A stretch of 15,807 nt of DNA from Lachnospiraceae bacterium UBA1258 (lineage in GTDB: Bacteria > Bacillota > Clostridia > Lachnospirales > Lachnospiraceae), in the NCBI GenBank assembly GCA_002308235.1, contig DBVS01000088.1, forward strand, positions 52,393-68,199, read 5' to 3'. A program made the position numbers and the translations under genes. This document shows positions 7,969 to 15,094 of this stretch, in pieces (the first letter of the stretch is position 1; every line of letters begins with the position of its first letter). Below the pieces are notes generated by a model. The model was not told the DNA's origin and made no database searches. It saw nothing but the letters and a program-made list of their open reading frames with translations.

Positions 7969-7991
7969 TATCCGCACTTCACACTTATACG

Positions 7992-8024
7992 CAAAAACAG
8001 CGTTCCTGACCGGAACGCTGTTTT
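7992..8024 (-). terminator. Terminator of the EAL/zinc-ribbon/TPM operon (symmetrical)
   Basis: Read on the minus strand, AAAACAGCGTTCC pairs with GGAACGCTGTTTT around GGTCA and is followed by TTTTTGCG. The stem starts 15 bases after the TPM gene stop. Because the stem has A runs on one side and T runs on the other, it can also back up rpsT termination from the opposite direction. Confidence 0.92.
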
Positions 8025-8035
8025 ATAATGATCTT

Positions 8036-8971
8036 CTATCTGCTGTGACCGCCGCCGCCGTGGAAACCGCCGCCGCCCGAAACGTGGCCGCCTCCGCCGC
8101 CTCCGCTGCTTGAACTTGTTTCTATGGTTCTCTGGGTAAGGGTCTTTCTGATAAAGGTATTTTCGTTTACCAGAAATTCTGCCGCGCCATCATCAAGGTA
8201 AGTGGAGGCAACGGTAGTCTTCTTTCCAACCTTGCCGCTCATGTTGACGCCTAAGTATATAAGGGCACATACAACCGCCACCGCCACAGGGATCAGGGAC
8301 GGGGTAAAGTCTACGTAGGGTGTGCTCGGTGCCGTATAATACACAAAGGAATCCACAAAATCGATGCAGGCCCGGTACAGGTCCGAATCTACATTTTCAT
8401 AGAACTTATCAAGGGCCGTGTCGATGGCGTAGCTTGAAAAATTAAAGTAACACTTACCGGTGGTGCTGACCCAGGTGTGCTTTTTCCCGCTGGCCCGCTC
8501 TCTGTAATCGTTATCGATAAGGAGTATTCCGTCACCGGAATCTGCCTTTCCGTTAAGGACCTGTGCTTTGTCATAGCCGAAGCGGTTTACCTCATAGAAC
8601 TCATCGGCATAGAGCATGACCCACTTTTCGGGGGGCTCGGTGATGCCGTATCTTGCCTCATAATCGGCGGCATAACCTTCAAGGCTTTCCGCTATAAGTA
8701 CGATAACGATATCGGAGCTTGTAAGATACTCCTTCTCGTGGATATAGGCTTCAAGCTTCTTTTCTTCGGAATCCGTAAGCCTGTCGGCAAAGTCAAATAC
8801 CCTTTGGTCGCCGTAAACACGCTCCGTATTGGGACTTTCATAAAGCACGGGAGCCGGCTGATTTAACTTCTTATAAACAAAGAATCCCGTAACGGCCACC
8901 ACTGCAAGGGTAATGATTATCAGTACCGCAAAATGTTTAAAAAATCCCTTAGCTGAACTATCGTCTTTCAT
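8036..8971 (-). CDS. Membrane-anchored TPM-domain (YgcG-like) protein
   Basis: 311 residues. Transmembrane helix at about 13-33, then an extracytoplasmic TPM domain (about 55-215) recognisable from VFDFADRLTDSEEKKLEAYI and SSDIVIVLIAESLEG. A second helix lies at about 226-245. The cytoplasmic tail ends in a glycine/histidine-rich stretch (288-311: repeated G runs, GFHGGGGHSR), typical of this family. TPM domains have been linked to phosphatase activity in the plant thylakoid protein TLP18.3 and are common in bacterial envelope proteins of unclear function. The ATG overlaps the stop of the upstream zinc-ribbon gene by 4 bases (ATGA), and a strong GGAGGTGATC ribosome binding site precedes it. 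It is last in a three-gene operon; the partners suggest an envelope-linked function under c-di-GMP influence, which is inference. Confidence 0.85.
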   Translation of the reverse strand: MKDDSSAKGFFKHFAVLIIITLAVVAVTGFFVYKKLNQPAPVLYESPNTERVYGDQRVFDFADRLTDSEEKKLEAYIHEKEYLTSSDIVIVLIAESLEGYAADYEARYGITEPPEKWVMLYADEFYEVNRFGYDKAQVLNGKADSGDGILLIDNDYRERASGKKHTWVSTTGKCYFNFSSYAIDTALDKFYENVDSDLYRACIDFVDSFVYYTAPSTPYVDFTPSLIPVAVAVVCALIYLGVNMSGKVGKKTTVASTYLDDGAAEFLVNENTFIRKTLTQRTIETSSSSGGGGGGHVSGGGGFHGGGGHSR

Positions 8972-9951
8972 CGGATCACCTCCAAAAGCAGCATAGCGGC
9001 CTGTCCGATGATCCAGATCATCGCGCCGAAGAACGCGGAATAGCCAAGCACTTTCTTCTTTGATACGGGCGCTTTACCCACAACCTTGCCGGTAACGCCG
9101 TTTACATAGATGTCATAGGTCTTGTCGCCGAATTTGTAAAAATAGGTCCATACGGGGAGCAGAGCGTATTCGGACTTGGCTTCACCGAAATCCGTTTCGA
9201 GAACGTCCGCTCTCACACCGCTGAACTCCGAATAAGAGTTTCTCAAAAGGCCCGAAATGTCGTTGGAAATCTTACCCTTTATCCTGGGTTCGTAGGTACT
9301 TGAAGGGAAGTCGTAAATGTAGCCCTCAAAACCCGACATGAATTTGGGCATGAATTTAACCAGTCTTTCGTAGGCGAAGGGCTCCAAAAGGTCCATCTTG
9401 TCGTCTGCCAGGAAGGTGGCATCCGCAGGGACCTTCGAGAATTTGGCCCGCATCTTACGAAGAATCCTGTAGTAAGAAGTCTCCGTATACTCGGTATTTC
9501 CCTTGGTCCAGGTCTTAACCTTGGTACCCACGCCGTCAAAATCCGTCATGGTATCGTAATCATAGAGAAAGAAGGGAACGTAATTGCCCTTGAGTTCTCT
9601 GAAGGAAAGGGAGCTTAAAAAGCCCTTCGGTGCAAAAGTTCTCTTCTTGAAGGTTTTCTTCATTAATTCGATTGCTTTGTTCTTTGAAACCGTGAAAGGA
9701 ATTATCTCTTCGGGTTCGTAACTGCCTTCCACCCTCTCGTCAAATACGAGATGATTGCCGCAATAGGGGCATTTCGTAGCACTTACGTTTGCTTCCGCCG
9801 AGATCTCGCCTCCGCAGGAAGCACACACGGTAACGGATCTGTCGCCCCTTTGGGTCTCGCAGTCGAACCCGCCGCAGTGCTCGCAGTGCATCTTGCCGCT
9901 GTCGGGGTCAAATACCATATTTCCCCCGCAGTTCTTACATTGAAAGTTCAT
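8968..9951 (-). CDS. Double zinc-ribbon protein with C-terminal membrane helix
   Basis: 327 residues from the ATG at 9949-9951. I chose this ATG because AGGAG lies 8 bases upstream; the in-frame GTG at 9960 overlaps that ribosome binding site and cannot use it. Two CxxC...CxxC zinc ribbons occupy the N terminus: C5/C8 with C23/C26 and C43/C46 with C61/C64. A roughly 200-residue domain follows (starting EEIIPFTVSKNKAIELMKK, with an aromatic NYVPFFLYDYD stretch), and a single hydrophobic helix at the very end (about 300-322) suggests tail anchoring. Such proteins are usually annotated as TFIIB-type zinc-ribbon-containing, with no proven function; I do not assign one. It overlaps the EAL gene by one base (TAATG) and the TPM gene by four (ATGA), so the three products are probably made together. 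Confidence 0.8.
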   Translation of the reverse strand: MNFQCKNCGGNMVFDPDSGKMHCEHCGGFDCETQRGDRSVTVCASCGGEISAEANVSATKCPYCGNHLVFDERVEGSYEPEEIIPFTVSKNKAIELMKKTFKKRTFAPKGFLSSLSFRELKGNYVPFFLYDYDTMTDFDGVGTKVKTWTKGNTEYTETSYYRILRKMRAKFSKVPADATFLADDKMDLLEPFAYERLVKFMPKFMSGFEGYIYDFPSSTYEPRIKGKISNDISGLLRNSYSEFSGVRADVLETDFGEAKSEYALLPVWTYFYKFGDKTYDIYVNGVTGKVVGKAPVSKKKVLGYSAFFGAMIWIIGQAAMLLLEVIR

Positions 9952-11846
9952 TATAGCCACTCCTGTACATATGTTAATACCGAATTCTTCGGAAGAGGTC
10001 TTGAGAAATAATAACCCTGAACGTATTCGACGCCGAGGGCCTTGAAGGCAAGGTATTCTTCTTCTGTTTCAATACCCTCCACAACCACTTTCATGCCGAG
10101 TTTGTGGATCATGTTGACGGTATGCTCCGTAGCAATCTTGACCTTCTCGGAAATGAAATAGGAATTAACCATTTCTTTGTCAAGCTTGATTATCTTAAGG
10201 GGCAGATTGATGACATAAGAAAGGTTTGAATAACCGCTGCCGTAATCGTCGAGAGAAAAGCCCGAGCCGTAATTGATAAGCTCTGCCATATTTCTGTCCA
10301 TGGTAGCCTTGGAGCTTGAAAGGGCGGTCTCGGTGATCTCAAAGTTGATGCGGTAGGGCGGAACCTGATATTCGCCCATGATATTCTTAAGGATCCGGGC
10401 CATGTCCTCCTGCATGCACTGAACCACGGAAAGATTGACTTCTATGTAGTCGATGCCGTACTCTTCCACATGCATCCTCTGAACAAATTCGCAGACCTTC
10501 CTGAAAACGATCTCTCCCAGTTTGAGCACCATACCGTTCTTCTCGGCAAATACGATAAAGTCGGAAGGCATGATAAAGTTGCCTTCCTCATCATGGACTC
10601 TGGCAAGGGCCTCCATGGAATTAAAGCGGCCTTCGCTGATATCGTAGATGGGCTGATAGTAGACCTCGATTCCGTCGTTGGAAAAGGCCCATTCAAGGGA
10701 CTGTTTAAGACGGATGTTCCGCTCTCTGCCCTTAAGTTCGTCATCGTTAACGAAAAGAATGTCCGAACCTTCGTGTTTGGCCCCTGCGGCGGCAAAATAG
10801 TGGATAACTTCTTCCAACTCGTCCTCATCCTCAAAACGGGACGTGTCTTCTATGTAGGAAAAAGAAACCGCTATGTCTATGGTGGCATCTCCCATAAGCC
10901 AGGGAAGTGTGAATCGCTTTGAAACGGTCTCAAGCACAATCTCCGCTCTCTCGCCGGTATCCGTAAGGAGACAGAACATGTTGTCTTCGAACCTGAACAT
11001 TGCCACATGGGGAATGCTGTCGACGAACAAAGAAATGTCCTTTATGAGCCTTTCCATTCCCTTGGTTCCGAATATTTCCGTAACTCTGGCGGCATTGCTG
11101 ATAACAAAAGTGATTATTGCTTTATGCTCACGTTTCTTAACGTTTTCGGACATGATCACGGAAAAGCCGCCACGGTTAAAAAGCCCGGTGGCGTGATCCA
11201 GATGATATTCCGGATTTTCAAGCTTGCAGTACATGTAAACGCAGGCCAAGGCCATGGCGAAACTTACGATCAGAAGCTGGTTGTTTAAGAACTGGATCGC
11301 AGCCGCAATCAGCCAGCAGATCATCCAGAATCTGATGGACGCCATGCTCTTTTGGTCGATGTCCTTTCGAAGGACGATGACCATTGCCAGAGTGCTTACA
11401 AGATAGACAGCGCAAAGCACGTAGGTAAGGGTTACGGGAACGCCCAGTGTATAAAGTTCTCCGGTTCCCACATAAATATCCACGGGGAAGATAAAGAACG
11501 TGATAAGTTCAATCAGAAGCGGGATATAAAAAAGAAGCTTTACTTTGGCGCTGATGGCCCTTCGGATCTCGGTAACCGAGAAAAGAGCGGACTGAAAAGC
11601 AACGGTGACTATGGTGATCAGATATGATTTGCAGATAACCTCACAGGCTATCCTGCCGATCTGATCCACGTAATTGATTGCAAAAATGGAGAGAATATCA
11701 AAGAAAATGCTGATGGTCACGGTAAAGAGCAGCCGAATGTAGGCCTTTTCGGCCGCATAATTCAAGCGCCGCTGTGCAAGACACATACCGGCAACAACAA
11801 GCACCAGAACGAGACCGGCAAATTGAAATTGAACATTCCAGACCAT
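9951..11846 (-). CDS. Membrane GGDEF/EAL protein, predicted c-di-GMP phosphodiesterase
   Basis: 631 residues. The first 207 residues hold about six to seven transmembrane helices (near 10-24, 38-58, 70-90, 104-120, 136-160, 172-206), a membrane sensor of unknown ligand. A degenerate GGDEF domain (about 212-370) has RFEDNMF (285-291) where RxGGDEF should be, so it cannot make c-di-GMP. The EAL domain (about 378-625) keeps the catalytic set: E412 in MEALAR, N471 in EVNLS, E503 in FEITET, D533-D534 in LDDYGSGYS, K554 in IIKLDKE, E590 in VVVEGIET and Q610 in YVQGYYFSRPLP. Activity as a phosphodiesterase is therefore likely; the GGDEF remnant may sense GTP or mediate dimerisation. The start has GGAGG 7 bases upstream. 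First gene of an operon with the zinc-ribbon and TPM proteins. Confidence 0.92.
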   Translation of the reverse strand: MVWNVQFQFAGLVLVLVVAGMCLAQRRLNYAAEKAYIRLLFTVTISIFFDILSIFAINYVDQIGRIACEVICKSYLITIVTVAFQSALFSVTEIRRAISAKVKLLFYIPLLIELITFFIFPVDIYVGTGELYTLGVPVTLTYVLCAVYLVSTLAMVIVLRKDIDQKSMASIRFWMICWLIAAAIQFLNNQLLIVSFAMALACVYMYCKLENPEYHLDHATGLFNRGGFSVIMSENVKKREHKAIITFVISNAARVTEIFGTKGMERLIKDISLFVDSIPHVAMFRFEDNMFCLLTDTGERAEIVLETVSKRFTLPWLMGDATIDIAVSFSYIEDTSRFEDEDELEEVIHYFAAAGAKHEGSDILFVNDDELKGRERNIRLKQSLEWAFSNDGIEVYYQPIYDISEGRFNSMEALARVHDEEGNFIMPSDFIVFAEKNGMVLKLGEIVFRKVCEFVQRMHVEEYGIDYIEVNLSVVQCMQEDMARILKNIMGEYQVPPYRINFEITETALSSSKATMDRNMAELINYGSGFSLDDYGSGYSNLSYVINLPLKIIKLDKEMVNSYFISEKVKIATEHTVNMIHKLGMKVVVEGIETEEEYLAFKALGVEYVQGYYFSRPLPKNSVLTYVQEWL

Positions 11847-11877
11847 TATAGCCTCCGTGACTCTTCCTATAGGGCTT

Positions 11878-11906
11878 ATTATATCAGAATTGTTGCTATT
11901 CTACAA
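11878..11906 (-). promoter_or_regulatory. Promoter of the EAL/zinc-ribbon/TPM operon
   Basis: TGATATAAT (11878-11886, minus strand) is a perfect extended -10; TTGTAG (11901-11906) lies 17 bases upstream. The promoter overlaps the last codons of the C39 peptidase gene, so the operon has its own start, although no terminator separates the two and read-through is possible. Confidence 0.75.
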
Positions 11907-13215
11907 TAACCGCCTGTGAATAGAATTGCTTAAATCTTTTAATAAAAAGCTCCATGTCGTACTCTTCTATTCCGCGCATGGGATCGGACACCACCACAGT
12001 GCCCTTAAGGGTATCGTAACCTGCCAAAACCATGCAGTGAAGATTACCCTTCCACACCATATATTCCCCGTCTACTATCCATTCCGTGGAAAAACCCGGA
12101 TTCTGGTTAAGATACGCCGTTGCCCAGACGATCACGGGATTCCCCTCTCTTACTTTCAAAAGAAGCTCTTTAAAGGTGCTTCCCGTGTAGTCTTTGGCCC
12201 GAAGGTCACTGCCCACACTCTCAAGATAAGCGTTTGCCGCGGTTACGATGGCTCCGCTGTAACAGCCGTAGGCGTCCTTATTTCGAGGGTTTCCCACAAA
12301 TTCCTCATAAAAGTTTGCTTCTCCGATCTTTGCTTTGGGCAGAAAATCATCGGAAAGCTTTTCCTTTGTCACATTAAACCCTAAGTATTTTAACACTGTT
12401 GCAAGGCTGGTGATCTCGCAGCCGTTGGGAAGGGACGGATACTGACTTATGTAGGAAACATCGAGAATGACACGTTCTTTTTCCATGTCGATGGTTTCGG
12501 TCGTTTCCATGTCCTCTCTGTAGCGCCGGAACTTGGTCCCGTCCGCATAAAGCACCTGTCCGTATTCCATAATGAACTGATAGCAACAGTCCTTTGATAT
12601 GCCGACCCTTGTGAATTCCGTGCCTGCGGAAGCAGATAGCACAGAACCGTTTTCAAACATGGGATCGTCATAAAGTTTGACATTTTCGTTGGCAAAAACA
12701 CGGTCTTCCACAGGGCGAAACTCTATCCCCGACATCTCGGAAGGGATCTTAACATAGCGATATACGGCGATTCCCGGCTCATTTCCCTCGGAAACGATGG
12801 CAAGGTAACGCTCCCCTGTCTCGGTGGTAACAAGAGTGTTCGAAGCTTCCACCCGGTCGGGGTCATCGGAACTTTTAACCTCAATCACGTTGGTATCGCC
12901 TTCGAGGTGGGAATCGATATAAACAAGGTTTTCTTCCGCCGCGATGCGCATAGCCTCTTCCCTTGCAAGGATCTTTGCTCTTTCTTCGGCGCTTTCTTCA
13001 GCCATTTTCCCGATGGTCAGGCGAAAACCGTTCCATTCATTGACGAAAAAATCGCGGACATCGGAAGCCAGATCCTTAACGACCCCGGCGGCGGTCTTCT
13101 TTTCGGAGTCTGCTTCGGAAACAAAGAGCCCGCTCTTATAACCGTATAAAATTATTATGAGCGCCAGCACCGAAAAACTAAGGATCAGTGCCTTTACTTT
13201 TCCTTTACCCGACAC
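11896..13215 (-). CDS. Signal-anchored C39-like cysteine peptidase
   Basis: 439 residues starting at GTG (13213-13215), chosen because GAGG lies 8 bases upstream and no better ATG exists. A single N-terminal hydrophobic helix (about 8-26) after a KGKVK stretch anchors it with the rest outside the cell. A charged, alanine/glutamate-rich helix (about 70-98, possible coiled coil) follows, then a beta-rich region (about 165-235) that may be an SH3-like wall-binding fold. The peptidase C39-like domain covers about 249-439: Cys266 in PNGCEITS, His393 in LHCMVLAGYD and Asp411 in VVSDPMRG form a plausible catalytic triad. Relatives include bacteriocin-leader peptidases, but no ABC transporter or precursor peptide is encoded next to it, so a surface or cell-wall role seems more likely. 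The substrate is unknown. Confidence 0.85.
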   Translation of the reverse strand: MSGKGKVKALILSFSVLALIIILYGYKSGLFVSEADSEKKTAAGVVKDLASDVRDFFVNEWNGFRLTIGKMAEESAEERAKILAREEAMRIAAEENLVYIDSHLEGDTNVIEVKSSDDPDRVEASNTLVTTETGERYLAIVSEGNEPGIAVYRYVKIPSEMSGIEFRPVEDRVFANENVKLYDDPMFENGSVLSASAGTEFTRVGISKDCCYQFIMEYGQVLYADGTKFRRYREDMETTETIDMEKERVILDVSYISQYPSLPNGCEITSLATVLKYLGFNVTKEKLSDDFLPKAKIGEANFYEEFVGNPRNKDAYGCYSGAIVTAANAYLESVGSDLRAKDYTGSTFKELLLKVREGNPVIVWATAYLNQNPGFSTEWIVDGEYMVWKGNLHCMVLAGYDTLKGTVVVSDPMRGIEEYDMELFIKRFKQFYSQAVIVE

Positions 13216-13245
13216 AAAGAAAACCTCACGATAAATGATGTATTG

Positions 13246-13254
13246 ATTATATCA
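13246..13254 (-). promoter_or_regulatory. Extended -10 promoter of the C39 peptidase gene
   Basis: TGATATAAT on the minus strand is a perfect TGn-TATAAT element 31 bases before the GTG start. No good -35 is seen at 16-18 bases; a TTGTCG (13272-13277) lies 20-some bases away. The same TGATATAAT is used by the next operon downstream. Confidence 0.6.
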
Positions 13255-13318
13255 CATATCGGCGGCATCATCGACAAGTTTATCGAACTTCCCATGCTGC
13301 ACAGGACTGCAAACCAAA

Positions 13319-13354
13319 GAAAAAAGAATAGCCGGACTGTATTTCAAGTCCGGC
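13319..13354 (-). terminator. Terminator after the small lipoprotein gene
   Basis: GCCGGACT and AGTCCGGC (13331-13338 with 13347-13354) form a perfect 8-base-pair stem around an 8-base loop; on the minus strand it is followed by TATTCTTTTTTC. It lies 57 bases beyond the lipoprotein stop but only 11 bases beyond a TGA in another frame (13366-13368). Confidence 0.85.
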
Positions 13355-13411
13355 CTTTAAGCCTGTCAGGATCTGGTTGCCGCGCCCATTTCTTTTAACT
13401 GCTTTTTACGT

Positions 13412-13621
13412 TTATACATCATCCGGTCCATGATCGAAATCCACCGCTCTTCGTGCAATATCTTCGGAATTTTTGATTGCTTCGTTCGAATCACCGAAAT
13501 CTGCCGTCTCTGAAGTCTTAACGGAAACATTTCCGGAAGAAGAAAAAGAACATGAAGATAAGAAGAGTATCGCTGATAATGCGAGCAGCAATACAAGGCT
13601 GTTTTTCCCACAATTTCGCAT
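13412..13621 (-). CDS. Small predicted lipoprotein (69 residues), unknown function
   Basis: The product has a lipoprotein signal peptide: an N-terminal RNCGKN, a hydrophobic core LVLLLALSAILF, and the lipobox LSSC with the lipidated cysteine at residue 24. The mature part is only about 45 residues, serine-rich then acidic (SGNVSVKTSETADFGDSN...). The start is well supported: AGGAGG lies 8 bases before the ATG. I recognise no family. The gene stands alone between two terminators; no clear promoter is visible in the short upstream gap. Oddly, the frame that overlaps its 3' end continues for 46 bases more, to a stop right before the terminator, with a basic tail (YKRKKQLKEMGAATRS), so a frameshift that shortened an originally longer protein is possible. 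Confidence 0.65.
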   Translation of the reverse strand: MRNCGKNSLVLLLALSAILFLSSCSFSSSGNVSVKTSETADFGDSNEAIKNSEDIARRAVDFDHGPDDV

Positions 13622-13667
13622 CTTATGCGCCTCCTAATCAATTTCTGCAAACATTTGCATCAGACAA

Positions 13668-13708
13668 TGGAAAAAAAATAAAAAAGCGGCGCTCCCTCAT
13701 GGAAGCGC
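13668..13708 (-). terminator. Terminator after the 192-residue membrane protein gene
   Basis: GGCGCTTCC and GGGAGCGCC (13687-13695 with 13700-13708, one G-U pair) enclose an ATGA loop on the minus strand and are followed by a long T tract, TTTTTTATTTTTTTT. It lies about 50 bases after the stop codon. Confidence 0.93.
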
Positions 13709-13757
13709 CATTTTGATTAAATCAATATACGTTTAAAATAATGGTTAAACAGAGGCT

Positions 13758-14336
13758 TTATTCTGCCTCGTATGTTTCACTTTCAATCTTTTCCTTCAAT
13801 TTACCCAATACGTTCTTCTTTAACTTTGCTCTTAATTTAATAACAAGCAGGAAAAGAGGCGGAAGTATCAAAACAAATGTCAGAATAATTAAACCGCCAA
13901 ACAAATAGAATAAGATGAGAAGGAAAAAGCATAAAACACTTCCAACCAATCCGATACCAAGGGTTGATTTAAGCGCCTGCTTGGTGTCTGTAGCGGCTTT
14001 TCTCACGGAAAACTCTATGTACCTTTTGCTGGTCGGGAAGAAACTCAAGAGACATTTGAACCCCAATGTCTTGATGATAAGAAAGTACCCGATAACGAGG
14101 TAAATGCAAAAGCCTACTACATACAGGATAGTTTCATACTCATCCAGTTTAAACAGATTTAACATTATAATGCCCAAAATACCCTCACATAAAAATCCTA
14201 TCAGCCAATTACGGATTTCCTTGCCCATGATTGCAGAGGCTTTTTGCATTGTCTCGTCAGCCGTTGCTGTTTCCGCAACAACATAGTTGATTGCTTTTGT
14301 TGCTTCTTCCTTTGAATTAAACATTTTTTTAGTCAT
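13758..14336 (-). CDS. Multi-pass membrane protein of unknown function
   Basis: 192 residues. After a charged N-terminal part (1-40, with a threonine/alanine-rich VVAETATADETMQKAS segment) there are about four hydrophobic segments: near 43-62, 68-92, 124-144 and 146-168. The protein ends in a lysine/glutamate-rich cytoplasmic tail (KLRAKLKKNVLGKLKEKIE). No catalytic motif or known family is recognised. The start is supported by AGGAGG 6 bases before the ATG. The gene is visibly more A+T-rich than the core genes to its left, which fits acquisition from elsewhere. It is bounded on both sides by strong terminators and therefore transcribed alone; I see no convincing promoter, only a small GGCA/TGCC hairpin in its leader (14361-14373). 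Confidence 0.7.
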   Translation of the reverse strand: MTKKMFNSKEEATKAINYVVAETATADETMQKASAIMGKEIRNWLIGFLCEGILGIIMLNLFKLDEYETILYVVGFCIYLVIGYFLIIKTLGFKCLLSFFPTSKRYIEFSVRKAATDTKQALKSTLGIGLVGSVLCFFLLILFYLFGGLIILTFVLILPPLFLLVIKLRAKLKKNVLGKLKEKIESETYEAE

Positions 14337-14407
14337 GATGACCCTCCTGATATTTTTTTAGGCATTTTTGCCCTTCTGTTTGTATTACAAGTGAAAAAGG
14401 AAAAAGG

Positions 14408-14453
14408 TTTTAAAAAAATAAAAAAATCACCTCAGGCAAAACCTGTGGTGATT
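14408..14453 (-). terminator. Terminator after the Phd/YefM antitoxin gene
   Basis: On the minus strand AATCACC-A-CAGG pairs with CCTG-A-GGTGATT (14425-14453) with a single A-A mismatch and a TTTTG loop, followed by TTTTTATTTTTTT. Strong and unambiguous. Confidence 0.93.
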
Positions 14454-14463
14454 TGTATTCAAT

Positions 14464-14475
14464 GTGCGTGAAAGG
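14464..14475 (+). repeat. Solitary copy of the GTGCGTGAAAGG repeat leader
   Basis: The 12 bases GTGCGTGAAAGG are identical to the start of every unit of the array at 15579-15807, more than a kilobase away. The copy is followed by TTCCT, so it merges into a short palindrome AGGATTCCT. It sits between the yefM stop and its terminator. A chance match of 12 bases in a window of this size is very unlikely. Confidence 0.75.
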
Positions 14476-14488
14476 ATTCCTACATATC

Positions 14489-14746
14489 TTAGATGCCATG
14501 TTTCTTCCTCAACTGCTGAATTGACGATTTGCCGTCCGTAACCTTAACCTGCTCATATTCTGCAATACCTTTATTGACAAGCGCGGCTTCATCTATTTTA
14601 CGCATAGTACGCTCATAATAATCTATATCCATCACTACAAGTCTGCCGTATCCATTCTTCGTTACAAAAACGGGTTCCCCGGATGAAGCGCATTTTCGCT
14701 CAATCTCCACGGTATTTTTTAAATCTCTCATAGGAACTATCTGCAT
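14489..14746 (-). CDS. Orphan Phd/YefM-family antitoxin
   Basis: 85 residues. The N-terminal two thirds match the Phd/YefM fold that binds operator DNA: MQIVPMRDLKNTVEIERKC (start to helix 1), then GEPVFVTKNGYGRLVVMDIDYYERT (about 23-47), the typical beta strands and helix. The C-terminal tail (about 48-85), which in paired systems wraps the toxin, is charged and ends RKKHGI. No RelE, ParE, Doc or other toxin gene is encoded after it; the next element is its terminator. The start has AAGGAGG 7 bases upstream. It has its own promoter, with an inverted repeat over the -10 that is a probable self-regulatory operator. It may be a remnant of a lost pair or a free-standing regulator or anti-addiction antitoxin. 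Confidence 0.85.
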   Translation of the reverse strand: MQIVPMRDLKNTVEIERKCASSGEPVFVTKNGYGRLVVMDIDYYERTMRKIDEAALVNKGIAEYEQVKVTDGKSSIQQLRKKHGI

Positions 14747-14761
14747 ACCAAGGCCTCCTTT

Positions 14762-14798
14762 GTGGCTAAATTATAGCACATATTAAGCCACGCATCAA
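14762..14798 (-). promoter_or_regulatory. Promoter and probable operator of the orphan antitoxin gene
   Basis: TTGATG (14793-14798) and TATAAT (14770-14775) are 17 bases apart on the minus strand, with TGC before the -10 (extended). An inverted repeat, GTGGCTTAA and TTTAGCCAC (8 of 9 positions, 14762-14770 and 14783-14791), brackets the -10 box, the expected place for a Phd/YefM autorepressor site. Confidence 0.75.
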
Positions 14799-14837
14799 GT
14801 ACCGTACAATAAATAGCACATGCGCCTTCGCTTAGAC

Positions 14838-14868
14838 GCAAAAATCCCCGTACAATCTGTACGGGGAT
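14838..14868 (-). terminator. Terminator of the toxin-antitoxin operon
   Basis: ATCCCCGTAC and GTACGGGGAT (14844-14853 with 14859-14868) form a perfect 10-base-pair stem with a 5-base loop; on the minus strand it is followed by TTTTG. It begins 7 bases after the HicA-like stop. Confidence 0.92.
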
Positions 14869-14875
14869 CTTTTAA

Positions 14876-15094
14876 TCAAATTTTACTGTTAAAGTACTCC
14901 TGTGTAACACAAAGCTGGTTTTTCAAAATCATCTGCCACATTCCGGCATGGATCTCGCCACTCCCCTTTGATACCTTGGTCCTTCGGATTGAACCGTCCG
15001 GGTCGGTTTTCCTGAAGAAATAGTGATCTGTATCTTTATACAGTTCCCACCCGTCCCGTTCACAAAAGCGCTTCAATTCTTTCCACCTAGGCAC
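14876..15094 (-). CDS. HicA-like (YcfA-family) toxin
   Basis: Predicted mRNA interferase with the double-stranded-RNA-binding fold of HicA. From the GTG at 15092-15094 the protein has 72 residues. Visible are WKELKRFCERDGWELYK (4-20, first helix and strand), the candidate catalytic histidine H24 in DTDHYFFRK, and KGSGEIHAGMWQMILKNQL (43-61), which matches the conserved HicA segment before the last helix; the end is TQEYFNSKI. This start is preferred because GGAAGGG lies about 9 bases upstream and it overlaps the antitoxin stop by 8 bases. A GTG at 15121 would give 81 residues but has a poor ribosome binding site. The family's usual serine before the histidine (GSH) is changed to D (TDH). It is second in the operon, with a terminator immediately after. 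Confidence 0.8.
   Translation of the reverse strand: MPRWKELKRFCERDGWELYKDTDHYFFRKTDPDGSIRRTKVSKGSGEIHAGMWQMILKNQLCVTQEYFNSKI

Noticed and set aside
9952..9960. Start of the zinc-ribbon gene at the GTG at 9958-9960
   Set aside because: The GTG directly abuts and overlaps the AGGAG ribosome binding site; the ATG at 9949-9951 has correct spacing and makes a one-base overlap with the upstream gene.
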